Of a DNA stretch of 49,917 nucleotides, positions 33,389 to 41,288 are shown piece after piece (within the stretch, counting starts at the first letter, position 1; each line of letters starts with the position of its first letter). This DNA is from Clostridia bacterium. Its GTDB lineage: Bacteria > Bacillota > Clostridia > Christensenellales > Aristaeellaceae. The translations under genes were made by a program, and so were the position numbers. The stretch spans positions 1-49,917 of the forward strand of contig JAFWQA010000005.1 in the NCBI GenBank assembly GCA_017509255.1, in the 5' to 3' direction. Below the pieces are notes generated by a model. It saw only the letters and a list, made by a program, of their open reading frames with translations, was not told where the DNA came from and ran no database searches.

Positions 33389-34171
33389 TCAGCCTCTCAG
33401 GCCGAGCCAGTCCCCTATCTCGTCATAGACCTTTTCCAGCTTTTCCCGCTGCACCGCGACGGTATCGGAAGCTGCCGCCTCCTCCCCCTGCCGGTGCACG
33501 AACCGGCTCTGGACGTATCCGGCAGCGCCGCCACAGCTCACCCGGTCCCACTCTCCTCCCGCCTCCAGCAGCTCCGCGCCCGCGCCCTGCGGGATCTCCC
33601 GCAGGATCCGGGTATCGGTGCCGGCCCCGGCGCGCAGCCGGATCGGCAGGTCCGGATTGCCGCCGGAAAGTACGATCCTTTCTCCCATGCCTTCATCCTC
33701 CCTTTCTTCTCCCGCGCGTTTCAGCTTCCCGTGATATTTCCACTGTCCCACTGCCGTATCCAGCATCGGCTTCGGGCTCGTCATGTGCCGGATCCGCAGG
33801 GGCGAGGCCGACAGGATTACGCCGACGTGGTAATAGTCCCGCAGGTCCCCGGTGCAGCTCCCTCCGCCCCTCCGGTACTTTTCCGGCAGGGCGTAGCCCT
33901 TTTCTCCCGGCTCCCGGCATTTGAAAACCGCTTCCCCGATCCGCAGGGAAGCGGCGCTGCCGATCCCGGAAAGGCTCTCCGTTTCATACCGGGCGGCGTA
34001 ATTGCTGCCGTGGGTGCCGGGCCATTCCCCGCCGGCGCGGCGGATGGCTCCGATGATCAGGCCGATGCAGTCACACCAGCCGTCCGAGCCGTCATGCCCG
34101 GCCCGGTAGGCCGGCTCCTCCGCCGCGATCTCCTCCGCGCGGCTGAGAAAGGCCGGAATACTGACCTTCAA
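33389..34171 (-). CDS. Phage endolysin, NlpC/P60-like with SH3 domain
   Basis: This 260-residue cell-wall hydrolase has a probable catalytic Cys33 in DGWCDCIGLI, matching the NlpC/P60 pattern of peptidases that cut peptide links in peptidoglycan, with a later His115 in RDYYHVGVIL. A C-terminal bacterial SH3-like domain (about residues 170-225, PIRLRAGAGTDTRILREIPQ, then WDRVSCGGAAGYVQSRFV) would bind the wall. The start is TTG at 34171 behind AAGGTGAGAGA. There is no signal peptide, so it depends on the neighbouring holin for export. Confidence 0.85.
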   Translation of the reverse strand: MKVSIPAFLSRAEEIAAEEPAYRAGHDGSDGWCDCIGLIIGAIRRAGGEWPGTHGSNYAARYETESLSGIGSAASLRIGEAVFKCREPGEKGYALPEKYRRGGGSCTGDLRDYYHVGVILSASPLRIRHMTSPKPMLDTAVGQWKYHGKLKRAGEEREDEGMGERIVLSGGNPDLPIRLRAGAGTDTRILREIPQGAGAELLEAGGEWDRVSCGGAAGYVQSRFVHRQGEEAAASDTVAVQREKLEKVYDEIGDWLGLRG

Positions 34172-34199
34172 TCTCTCTCACCTTCCTTATTATCTTTTT

Positions 34200-34631
34200 T
34201 CATTCCGTCAGCCGGACGCCCACGGGATGCGGGAAAAGCGTCTCCGGGGCAAAGGGCGGCGCCTCGCCCGTCAGGGAGGCGGTGACTGTCCCGTCCTGAT
34301 TGTCCTCCAGCACCGCCATCCGGTCCGGGAAAACAAAGGCGAGCCATTCCGGCACAGTACCGTTGGTCCCGTCCCAGTGGCATGCGGCGATCCCCGCGCG
34401 CAGCAGCAGGCGGTAGTCCGCGTCCGGGGTGTCCGGACGCGGGCGGGGGATCCCGCAGAGGGTGCCCAGGGCGTCCAGCTGCGCCCCGGCGGCCGTGTCC
34501 GGGTGGAAAGCGGTATTCACCGAGTCCAGCAGCGCGAAAAGGTCGTCCGCCTGGGCAAGCACGGCCGCAGCCAGCGCGGCAAAGCGCGACCTCCGGCGTA
34601 CGCCCGGGGACAGCAGGTCCAGGTAGTTCAC
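34200..34631 (-). CDS. Phage baseplate protein, DUF2612-like
   Basis: This 143-residue protein resembles DUF2612: AALAAAVLAQADDLFALLDS, then QLDALGTLCGIPRPRPDTPDADYRLLLRAGI (shortened here to its pattern) and a VPEWLAFVFPDRMAVLEDNQ end. Family members follow baseplate J in many Clostridia phages and are thought to complete the wedge or tail end. GTG start at 34631 with AGAGGAGGG. It adjoins baseplate J, 15 bases apart, and the endolysin follows. Confidence 0.75.
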   Translation of the reverse strand: MNYLDLLSPGVRRRSRFAALAAAVLAQADDLFALLDSVNTAFHPDTAAGAQLDALGTLCGIPRPRPDTPDADYRLLLRAGIAACHWDGTNGTVPEWLAFVFPDRMAVLEDNQDGTVTASLTGEAPPFAPETLFPHPVGVRLTE

Positions 34632-34646
34632 GGTATCCCTCCTCTG

Positions 34647-35825
34647 TCATCCGTTCACGTTTACGGTCACAAAGCTCTCCTGGATGGTGATCAGCTGGTT
34701 CCAGGCGGCGGAGACAACGCCGGCGGTGGCGGCGCCCCCGGCGACGGACGCGGTGACGGAGCGGACGGAAAAGGTCGGCCTCCCTCCCGCTTCCGTGCCG
34801 CCGCACACGGCATACAGGGCCGGGACCGCCAGCTCCTGGCCGATGTCCAGCCCGGCGGCGTACTCCGCGACCGCCCTGCGGACGGCGGGGACCGCCGTCT
34901 CGGCCCGGAAGCCCGCCAGCGGGTCCAGCTCCACCGTGATCGCCACATTGCCGCTCACGGCGCGCCGGAAGCGCACGGTATGCGCCTGCCCGAAGCCGTC
35001 CGTGACGGATACCGTTTTATCCCCGGCCGTGCCGATGCCCGGCGCTTTTTTCAGAAAGAGCGCCTTCCCGATCTCGGCATTGGTCCCGCCGGAGACCACC
35101 GCGCACACGCTGTGGCCGGGAATGCCGTTCGCGTCCGTCTCACCGTCCTCGTTCACGTACAGCTTTGCCTTGCGCACGCCCGGCACGGCCAGCACCGCCC
35201 GCAGCAGCGTTTCCTCCCCCGCCTGCGCGGGAGCGGCTGCCGCCAGGCGGACGCGCCGGCGCAGCGAGGCGTCCGTTTCGGCGTCCGTGCCGGGCGCCGC
35301 CGCGGCGGCATTCACCCCGGAGGTCAGGCCCGTCACCGGGGTCACCAGGGTGCGGACCGTGCCTGCCGGCGCGGCGATCTCTCCCGCGGTCCGGCAGACG
35401 GCGGTCACCTGCGCCGCGCCGTTTCCGTCCAGGCGGATCCCGGCGGCGCACTGCCACAGGAAGCCGGCGTCGTCCAGAAAGACCGGCGCCTCCGCCAGCA
35501 GGGCGCCCGGCGTGCCCGCCAGCGTCATGGTCACCGTGGAGCAGGCGGCGCCGTTCCTCCGCAGGCCGTGCAGCGGGGCGAGCAGGTCCAGCGCCGTCCC
35601 GGAGGCATAGTCCGGGTTCCGGGCGGCAAAGCCCGCCGCCAGCAGCTGGGAAAAATCGTCCAGCGCGCGGGCAAACACCGACAGCAGCTGGTAGTCCGGG
35701 GAAGCCTCCGTCAGACGGACGTCCTGCCCGAAAACGGACCGGTAGGCGGACAGGAGCGCCTGCAGGCGGTCCTCATAGGTCGGGATATGGATGCCGGAAG
35801 CATCCATATAAGGGGCAAAATACAC
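34647..35825 (-). CDS. Phage baseplate J-like protein
   Basis: At 392 residues it matches the usual length of baseplate J wedge proteins. Typical blocks are SPDYQLLSVFARALDDFSQL, then ASGTALDLLAPLHGLRRNGA, and ETDASLRRRVRLAA followed by VLAVPGVRKAKLYVNEDGET. These subunits form the ring of the contractile baseplate. GTG start at 35825, about 6 nt after AGGAGG. A plus-strand acetyltransferase gene separates it from the gp25-like gene. Confidence 0.9.
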   Translation of the reverse strand: MYFAPYMDASGIHIPTYEDRLQALLSAYRSVFGQDVRLTEASPDYQLLSVFARALDDFSQLLAAGFAARNPDYASGTALDLLAPLHGLRRNGAACSTVTMTLAGTPGALLAEAPVFLDDAGFLWQCAAGIRLDGNGAAQVTAVCRTAGEIAAPAGTVRTLVTPVTGLTSGVNAAAAAPGTDAETDASLRRRVRLAAAAPAQAGEETLLRAVLAVPGVRKAKLYVNEDGETDANGIPGHSVCAVVSGGTNAEIGKALFLKKAPGIGTAGDKTVSVTDGFGQAHTVRFRRAVSGNVAITVELDPLAGFRAETAVPAVRRAVAEYAAGLDIGQELAVPALYAVCGGTEAGGRPTFSVRSVTASVAGGAATAGVVSAAWNQLITIQESFVTVNVNG

Positions 35826-35854
35826 GTATATCCTCCTTTCTGCCCGGTTTTCCC

Positions 35855-35883
35855 TTGCGGACGGGCTTCCGGGCCGTTATAAT
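35855..35883 (+). promoter_or_regulatory. Own promoter of the GNAT cargo gene
   Basis: TTGCGG (35855-35860), a 17-bp spacer and TATAAT (35878-35883) form a good housekeeping promoter opposite to phage transcription, 48 bases before the GNAT start. Confidence 0.65.
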
Positions 35884-35930
35884 GAGTGCCAGGCATGTGA
35901 CCAGCACATCGGAAAGGGGCCCGGAAAAAG

Positions 35931-36953
35931 ATGAAGAATTTCGATCAGAAGCCTGCGCGCATCACCGTCAAAAAGATGGAAACGGACGCGGAGATCCGCG
36001 GCAAGGCCTACGTCCACTGGAAGGCCTGGCATGAGGCCTATCCGGGCCTCGTCAGTCAGGACTATCTGGACCGCTTTACGCTGGAAAAGGCCGAAAAAAT
36101 GGCCTTTTCCTGGACGGACAGCCTGCTGGTGGCGCTGGACGGGGACCGCGTGATCGGCTTTGCCGGCTACGGCACCCGGGAGGAGGAGCCCGGCTTCGGC
36201 GAGGTCTTCGCGCTGTATGTCCTGTCCGAGTACTACGGCACGGGCGCCGGCCTTCTGCTGATGGACGCGGCCATGGAACAGCTGAAGGCGTATCCGGAGG
36301 TCCGCCTGTGGGTGCTGAAGGAGAACGCCCGGGCCATCCGTTTTTACGAGAAATGCGGCTTCACGCCGGACGGGCAGGAGCTCTTCAGCGAGCGCGTTTC
36401 CGCCAGTGAGATCCGCATGTGCAGAAAAAACAGCGCCGGGCAGGCGCTGCCGGAGGAGCTGGAGCTTTACGTCCCGAAGCGGGAAGACCTGTGGTTCCAG
36501 GAGAAGCTGCTTTCCGATCCGGCGACCATGTCCTACAACGCGCCGTGGTTCCCGCCGGACGGCTGCATCCTCTTTCCCGAATCGGACTGGGATGAATGGA
36601 TGCGGGACTGGATCGGGAACGAGCCGGAATGCTTCTACGCCTATCTGCGGCGAAAGGCGGACGGCGCCTTCGTGGGTGACGTCAACTTCCACCGCTCCGG
36701 CGACGGGGACTGGTGGGACATGGGCATCGTGCTGTACGCTCCGTACCGCGGAAAGGGCTATGCCGCGCAGGGGCTGAGGCTCCTGCTGGACCGTGCCTTC
36801 CGCGTGGACGCCATCCCCTGCCTGCACAACGATTTTGAGACCGGGCGGACAGCCGCCTACCGCGCGCACCGCGCCGCCGGCTTCCGCTGCGCGGGGATCG
36901 ACGACGGCTGCTGGCAGCTGCGCCTGACCCGGGAAGAATACCTGCATCAGTGA
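35931..36953 (+). CDS. Tandem GNAT-family acetyltransferase (prophage cargo)
   Basis: The 340-residue protein contains two GNAT folds. The N-terminal one (about 10-160) has FALYVLSEYYGTGAGLLLMD and LWVLKENARAIRFYEKCGF. The C-terminal one (about 180-340) resembles RimJ-type enzymes with DMGIVLYAPYRGKGYAAQGL and AAYRAHRAAGFRCAG. Both have the acetyl-CoA-binding R/Q-x-x-G-x-G/A pattern, although the first reads YYGTGAG. It lies opposite to the phage genes, between baseplate J and gp25-like, with a promoter upstream and an intrinsic terminator at 36953-36977. It could modify a toxin, antibiotic or host protein; target unknown. Confidence 0.85.
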   Translation: MKNFDQKPARITVKKMETDAEIRGKAYVHWKAWHEAYPGLVSQDYLDRFTLEKAEKMAFSWTDSLLVALDGDRVIGFAGYGTREEEPGFGEVFALYVLSEYYGTGAGLLLMDAAMEQLKAYPEVRLWVLKENARAIRFYEKCGFTPDGQELFSERVSASEIRMCRKNSAGQALPEELELYVPKREDLWFQEKLLSDPATMSYNAPWFPPDGCILFPESDWDEWMRDWIGNEPECFYAYLRRKADGAFVGDVNFHRSGDGDWWDMGIVLYAPYRGKGYAAQGLRLLLDRAFRVDAIPCLHNDFETGRTAAYRAHRAAGFRCAGIDDGCWQLRLTREEYLHQ

Positions 36954-36977
36954 CCGCCCTCCGGGGCGGTTTTCTTT
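36953..36977 (+). terminator. Terminator of the GNAT cargo gene
   Basis: ACCGCCC (36953-36959), loop TCCG and GGGCGGT (36964-36970), followed by TTTCTTT, whose end overlaps the stop of the gp25-like gene. The cargo unit therefore has its own start and stop signals. Confidence 0.75.
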
Positions 36978-37335
36978 ATGTCCCGGGAAAGGCGGCCTCC
37001 ACGTTTACCGGGCCCTCCCCCGTCAGCACGGTGCGGGCGTACCGGAAAACCGTGCCGTCAGCGCGCCCGGCTCCCTCCGTCACGGCGAGGACGTCCGGGC
37101 AGGAAAGCAGCTCGTCCGTCACGGCGGAGGCGATCGCGTCCGTGTCCGGCCTCCCCGCTGAGGACAGCAGCGAAAACACGTCCAGCCCCGTTTCCGGCCT
37201 CTCCCACCAGTCCCCGCGGAACAGGCGCAGCCGGTCCGTGAGGGCCGCGGCCGCCGCCGAGGGGCCCGTCAAAAGCTCCCCTGGCGCCGTGACCGGCAGG
37301 ATGTCCCCGTCCGGGTCCACAGGCCTGTATTTCAT
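36976..37335 (-). CDS. Phage baseplate wedge protein, gp25/DUF2634-like
   Basis: The 119-residue protein shows the short wedge-protein pattern: DPDGDILPVTAPGELLTGP, RLRLFRGDWWERPETGLDVF, then ELLSCPDVLAV. It holds baseplate wedges to the hub. ATG 37335 has GAGGAGG about 7 nt upstream; a GTG three codons earlier overlaps that site. It sits between spike and baseplate J in transcript order, with the GNAT cargo gene immediately after. Confidence 0.75.
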   Translation of the reverse strand: MKYRPVDPDGDILPVTAPGELLTGPSAAAAALTDRLRLFRGDWWERPETGLDVFSLLSSAGRPDTDAIASAVTDELLSCPDVLAVTEGAGRADGTVFRYARTVLTGEGPVNVEAAFPGT

Positions 37336-37348
37336 CGCGTTCACCTCC

Positions 37349-38158
37349 TCACACCGGTTCCGTCAGGAACCTGTTCCAGGCGCCGAAGCTATCCGGGGCT
37401 GCCGATCCGCTGCGGTGAAAGGTGCGGATATAGGTCTGCAGGCTGTTCCCCCGCAGGATCGTCTGGCGGTAATAGTTCTGCGCCGTCCGGTGCACGAACA
37501 TCCGGAACCCGATGCCCGTGAAGGGGCAGTTGGACAGGGAGTTCGTTACGGCGGAGGTGGCGGAATAGTAATCCCCGGGCTCGTACAGGTCGTTCAGGTC
37601 CGCGCCGGAGCGAATGACCGTGGCATAGGTGCTGTGCAGACCCATCTTGTCGTCCAGCTCCTCCCGGATCACCCGGCTCTGCACCGGGTTCTGCGACCCG
37701 GGAATGAAGGCGGCGTCCACCTCCGGCACCGACCGGCCGAAAAAGGCCGGCTCCTCCGGCACAGCGGGCAGGGCGTTCGGCCGGCTGCGGAAACCGACCA
37801 GGGCGAAGGCGTCGGAAAGGTCGTGCTTCCGGGGAGAGGGCGGCAGCGTCGCCTGCGCGGTATCAAACCAGCCGTCCATGCAGGCGTCGGAAAAGATCAC
37901 CAGGCACTCGTCCCCGGCGGAGACCGGCCAGGTCATGCCCGCCTGCCGCGTACCGGGATAGAACACCGGCACGTCCCGCAGAAGCGGCGCCGGAAGCAGC
38001 GCTCCGGAGGCGGCCCTCCGCCTCAGCGCCGGGAGCACGGAAACCGTCTGTGCCGCCGGGTCAAAGGACTGCACCGTCCCCGGCAAAGCGCAGTGCAGCG
38101 AGGACAGGATCTCCTCCTTCAGCGCCTCCAGCGCCGCGTGCAGAAACTCTTCATTCAT
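37349..38158 (-). CDS. Phage spike protein (gpV/Gp138-like) fused to a receptor-binding knob
   Basis: The first ~150 residues are a Gp138/gpV-type membrane-puncturing spike base (GTVQSFDPAAQTVSVLPALR, then AGDECLVIFSDACMDGWFDT). A connector (SQNPVQSRVIREELDDK) of the NPVQ-x-x-V-I kind seen in tail fibres leads into a C-terminal pyocin-knob-like domain (about 195-269: LYEPGDYYSATSAVTNSLSN, then YYRQTILRGNSLQTYIRTFH). The protein would pierce the membrane while its outer domain binds a surface ligand. No other tail-fibre gene is visible in the cluster. 269 residues, ATG 38158. Confidence 0.8.
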   Translation of the reverse strand: MNEEFLHAALEALKEEILSSLHCALPGTVQSFDPAAQTVSVLPALRRRAASGALLPAPLLRDVPVFYPGTRQAGMTWPVSAGDECLVIFSDACMDGWFDTAQATLPPSPRKHDLSDAFALVGFRSRPNALPAVPEEPAFFGRSVPEVDAAFIPGSQNPVQSRVIREELDDKMGLHSTYATVIRSGADLNDLYEPGDYYSATSAVTNSLSNCPFTGIGFRMFVHRTAQNYYRQTILRGNSLQTYIRTFHRSGSAAPDSFGAWNRFLTEPV

Positions 38159-38165
38159 CTCCGTA

Positions 38166-38915
38166 TCACACCTCCGTCAGCAGCTCCGACCGCCACGGTC
38201 CGGAGGCGGTATCCGCGTCCAGCAGCCTGGAAACGATCCTTCCCTCTCCCGTCCTTGCCGGGTGGGTGAACCGGACGTACGCCCCGACCGGCCAGCCGGA
38301 TACCGGCACTGTCAGGATGACACGCCCGTCCGCGGGGGACGGCGCGGAGAGCAGCTCCCGCTCCGTCAGCTCCAGCGTCACGGCCCGGTCCGTTTTCCCG
38401 ATCACCCGGACGCCCTCCGCCGTCACGCAGGCCTCCGCGCCCGCCGCCTCCGCCAGCCGCGCCAGGGCATCCGCCCGCCGGCCGTAAAACGCCTGCGCGC
38501 GGGAAAAGACCCTGTCCTGCCCGGAAAAGGAGAGCAGCGGGAAGCCGGAGCCCTCCAGCAGAAGCCGCGCTGTATCGGACAGGCGCATGCCCGCCGGAAC
38601 GGACAGGGAAACGGAGGACTGCCAGAAGTCATACGCGGGGGAAAAGACGGCCGTCACCAGGCTCCGCCCGGCTTCCGGCCTCCTGTGTACGCCGCAGACG
38701 CTCCCCTCCGCAAGGACGGAAGGCCCGGAGCGGACGGAGATTTTCTTCGCCCCGGCCAGCAGGGAGAAAGAGGATCCGGACAGGTCGTATATCTCCAGCC
38801 GGAACAGGTCCGGCCGGACGGACAGCGTCTCCTTTCCGGAAAGATGCAGGCGGCACCCGGCCGCGATGCCCCGGCCGTCCGCGAAAACGCTCATTTCACG
38901 GTTCAAGCATATCAC
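38166..38915 (-). CDS. Phage baseplate hub protein (gp27/late control D-like)
   Basis: The 249-residue protein has a hub-like layout: two similar beta domains (LFRLEIYDLSGSSFSLLAGA, then AFYGRRADALARLAEAAGAE) with a final FTHPARTGEGRIVSRLLDAD strand. These trimerise to hold the spike. Several starts are possible: GTG 38915, TTG 38906 (best spaced from a GGAG) and ATG 38894. The start overlaps the previous gene's end by about 20 bases. Function inferred from size, pattern and gene order. Confidence 0.7.
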   Translation of the reverse strand: MICLNREMSVFADGRGIAAGCRLHLSGKETLSVRPDLFRLEIYDLSGSSFSLLAGAKKISVRSGPSVLAEGSVCGVHRRPEAGRSLVTAVFSPAYDFWQSSVSLSVPAGMRLSDTARLLLEGSGFPLLSFSGQDRVFSRAQAFYGRRADALARLAEAAGAEACVTAEGVRVIGKTDRAVTLELTERELLSAPSPADGRVILTVPVSGWPVGAYVRFTHPARTGEGRIVSRLLDADTASGPWRSELLTEV

Positions 38916-39255
38916 TCCAGACGATGCGGAATTCGTTCAGGTTCTCCCTTCCCGGGTCCTCCGTGGACGGCCTGTCCACGGCCCGGAGCACGGTCAGCGA
39001 CCCGATGCCCTTTCCCCGGTACAGGTGCCGGAAGCTCCGGAACAGGTCGTTGATATACCCATACGAGCAGATCAGGGGGATCTGATGCACCGTCAGCTCC
39101 CCGGTGGAGGCGTCCGAAAGGGACAGGAACCACTTCCCGGCCGCCGGCAGCCAGCGCAGGGAGAGCCGCGCCGTAAAAGCGTTCCCGTCCGGGGAGACCG
39201 GCAGGAGCAGCTCCTGCCAGGGATCCTCCGTGGTGTTCAGTATGACCGCGTCCAT
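38896..39255 (-). CDS. Phage baseplate plug protein (DUF6983-like)
   Basis: The 119-residue protein has the pattern of the small plug described in a cyanophage baseplate: FTARLSLRWLPAAGKWFLSL, then LIC..YGYINDLFRSFRHLY and GIGSLTVLRAVDRP. It would sit beneath the tube end in the baseplate. ATG 39255 with AGGAGG 6-7 nt upstream. It lies between the Dit-like and hub genes, the expected place. Confidence 0.7.
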   Translation of the reverse strand: MDAVILNTTEDPWQELLLPVSPDGNAFTARLSLRWLPAAGKWFLSLSDASTGELTVHQIPLICSYGYINDLFRSFRHLYRGKGIGSLTVLRAVDRPSTEDPGRENLNEFRIVWSDMLEP

Positions 39256-39268
39256 GCATAACCTCCTT

Positions 39269-39781
39269 TCAGACCGCGCCGGCCTCCCTCAGCAGCTGCC
39301 AAAGGACACCGGAGGAAACCGTTTCCCTCACCGCCGCAGAGCCGGCCGGCGTCCGCGTGGAGGAATTGTCGTCCGTCTTTGCCGCGGCGGCCGCCGGGCC
39401 GGCATGGGTAAAGGTCAGCGTGCCCGTCCAGCCGTACGGACAGCTCTCGTCCTGCGTGACGGAGAGGTCCGTCAGCAGCATGTCGTCATAGCCGCGGATG
39501 CCGGTCACCACCCGGCACAGGTGCCTGTACTCCTTCACCCGCGCCAGCGCCCGCAGCAGGCTCTTCGACCAGTCCCGCACCGGGGAATTCACGTCCGAGG
39601 CGATCACCGTCAGCGTCACGGTGTCCGGCTGGTTCCGGGCACTGTTCACATAGTCCGTGCCGGCGGTCTCATCCGTATCCGTGGAGACCTTCAGGCTCAG
39701 GGAATGGGTGACCGAGAGCACGCCGTCAAAGCTCAGCCGGATGCCCGGCTCCTTCACCAGCACACAGGCCGAAGACGTCAT
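39269..39781 (-). CDS. Phage baseplate protein, Dit-like
   Basis: This 170-residue protein has VLVKEPGIRLSFDGVLSVTH, a central DWSKSLLRALARVKEYRHLC strand-helix and DDMLLTDLSVTQDESCPYGW, resembling the Dit-like domain found after tape-measure genes. An Ala/Ser/Thr-rich C-terminus follows. It probably joins the tube to the baseplate hub. ATG 39781 overlaps the tape-measure stop (ATGA). Confidence 0.65.
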   Translation of the reverse strand: MTSSACVLVKEPGIRLSFDGVLSVTHSLSLKVSTDTDETAGTDYVNSARNQPDTVTLTVIASDVNSPVRDWSKSLLRALARVKEYRHLCRVVTGIRGYDDMLLTDLSVTQDESCPYGWTGTLTFTHAGPAAAAAKTDDNSSTRTPAGSAAVRETVSSGVLWQLLREAGAV

Positions 39782-40521
39782 TTTTCAAAGACCCCCTTCA
39801 CGGTTTTCAGCAGATACCGCTCCGCCGTGTCGTACACCGAGCGGCCGACCGCCTCGGCGGATGTGCCGGAGGCGTTGACATGGATGTTCACCGGCGCCTG
39901 CACAGACCGGCAGGACCCGGCCGCCGTGGGGAGCGCCGGCATGGACGCGAAGGGCAAAGAGGGCAGCTCCGGAGCCTCCGGCAGCGTGCGGACCGGGATC
40001 GTGACGGTCAGGCCGGAGAGCATGGACCGGACGGAGGCAATAGCCGCGGACACCGCCGCGGTAATGCCGGCGGCGTTGGCGGAGATCCTCGGCCGCAGCG
40101 CCGTGATCCGGGCGACAAAGGAGCTCACCGTTCCCTCCGCGCCGGAAACGTCCGCGTCCACGTCCAGGGACGCCCTTTCCAGCATCGGGACAGCCACCGG
40201 CGCCGTGCTGCCGGCGGAAACGGCCGGCGCCCTGCCGGAGAGGGAGAACAGCTCCCGGTACGCGGACGCCAGGCTGCCGACAGCGGCAGCCGCGCCGGAG
40301 GCGGCGGCCGCGCTCTCCCGCTGAGCGGAGGCAAAGCGGCTGAGCGCGAAGGAGGAGGATACGGAGGCGAGCATCCCCTTCACGGAGGAGGCCGCCGCGG
40401 CAAACGCCCCGGAAAGCGTCCGCGCGTCCCGCCGGTTCTCCTCCAGCACCGTTCGCAGGCGCCGGACGCCCGCCTCGTCGATCTCCACGGCAAAGGATGC
40501 CAGAAATTCCTGCAGCGCCAT
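39778..40521 (-). CDS. Very short tape-measure protein
   Basis: The 247-residue protein is placed where the tape measure should be and has its ends: IDEAGVRRLRTVLEENRRDA at the start, and VNIHVNASGTSAEAVGRSVY with a RYLLKTVKGVFE tail. The middle is Ala/Ser-rich and helical, but short. Tape measures usually have 500 or more residues and set tail length at about 0.15 nm per residue, so this one predicts an unusually short tail, or it has lost its middle. ATG 40521 with AAGGAGA 7 nt upstream. A cargo gene lies just before it. Confidence 0.65.
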   Translation of the reverse strand: MALQEFLASFAVEIDEAGVRRLRTVLEENRRDARTLSGAFAAAASSVKGMLASVSSSFALSRFASAQRESAAAASGAAAAVGSLASAYRELFSLSGRAPAVSAGSTAPVAVPMLERASLDVDADVSGAEGTVSSFVARITALRPRISANAAGITAAVSAAIASVRSMLSGLTVTIPVRTLPEAPELPSLPFASMPALPTAAGSCRSVQAPVNIHVNASGTSAEAVGRSVYDTAERYLLKTVKGVFEK

Positions 40522-40591
40522 TTGATCTTCTCCTTTCATCCGGATCGAAAGCGGAAATTCCTCCCGGCGCCGGTGTGGGCGCGTCTCCCTG

Positions 40592-40620
40592 TTGCCTGTG
40601 GGCGGGAGTTGGCGTATAAT
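40592..40620 (+). promoter_or_regulatory. Own promoter of the LURP-one cargo gene
   Basis: TTGCCT (40592-40597), a 17-bp spacer and TATAAT (40615-40620) form a strong housekeeping promoter opposite to phage transcription, 29 bases before the start codon. Confidence 0.75.
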
Positions 40621-40649
40621 GGGCGCAGCACAAAAGGGAGGAAAGAGAA

Positions 40650-41261
40650 ATGGGAGTTTTTTCCAAGTATCTCCGGTTCCGCGAGGCCGGGGAAAGCGTC
40701 AACGTCAACAACCTGGAGCGCTTCGGCGAGCCGGTTCGTTCCCTGTTCACCACCACCAAGGTCTTCACGCTGCACCATCATATCGACATCACGGACGACC
40801 GTGAGAACGTTGTGTATCAGGCGAACACCAAGTTCCCCTCGATCCATGACAAAACGGACGTCACCGACGCCGCCGGAAACCACGTCGCCCACATCGAGCG
40901 CAAGCTGTTCACCCTGCATGAGCGGCATTTCATCACCATGGCGGACGGCAAAGCCTTCCAGCTCGCCAACGAGCTTTTCCATCTGGTGAAGGACATCACC
41001 AACGTCGAGGGCCTGGGCTGGCAGCTGCGCGGAAACATCGCGGCGCTGAACTTTGAGCTCTACGATGAGCGCGGCGAGGTCATCGCCGTCATCTCCCAGA
41101 AGCTGCTGTCCCTGCACGACAAGTACTGCATCGATATCTATCAGCAGGAGCACGAGCCGACGGTGGTCGCCATCCTCGTCACCCTGCAGCACATGATCCG
41201 GGACCGGGAAGCCCGTTCCTCTTCCTTCAGCTCCTCCTCTTCGTCCTCTTCCGGAAACTGA
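40650..41261 (+). CDS. LURP-one-related family protein (prophage cargo)
   Basis: The 203-residue protein has the LURP-one/scramblase-like beta-barrel pattern: VRSLFTTTKVFTLHHHIDIT, ENVVYQANTKFPSIHDKTDV, IERKLFTLHERHFITMADGK and ISQKLLSLHDKYCIDIYQQE. These tubby-like folds often bind lipids or sit at the membrane; in bacteria the role is not known. It ends in a serine run (SSSFSSSSSSSSGN). ATG 40650 has GGGAGGAAAG upstream. It faces away from the phage genes and lies exactly between the tape measure and chaperone genes, like a lysogenic-conversion gene. Confidence 0.8.
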   Translation: MGVFSKYLRFREAGESVNVNNLERFGEPVRSLFTTTKVFTLHHHIDITDDRENVVYQANTKFPSIHDKTDVTDAAGNHVAHIERKLFTLHERHFITMADGKAFQLANELFHLVKDITNVEGLGWQLRGNIAALNFELYDERGEVIAVISQKLLSLHDKYCIDIYQQEHEPTVVAILVTLQHMIRDREARSSSFSSSSSSSSGN

Positions 41262-41288
41262 TCCGGCAAAGCGGGGAAACAAAAAAAA

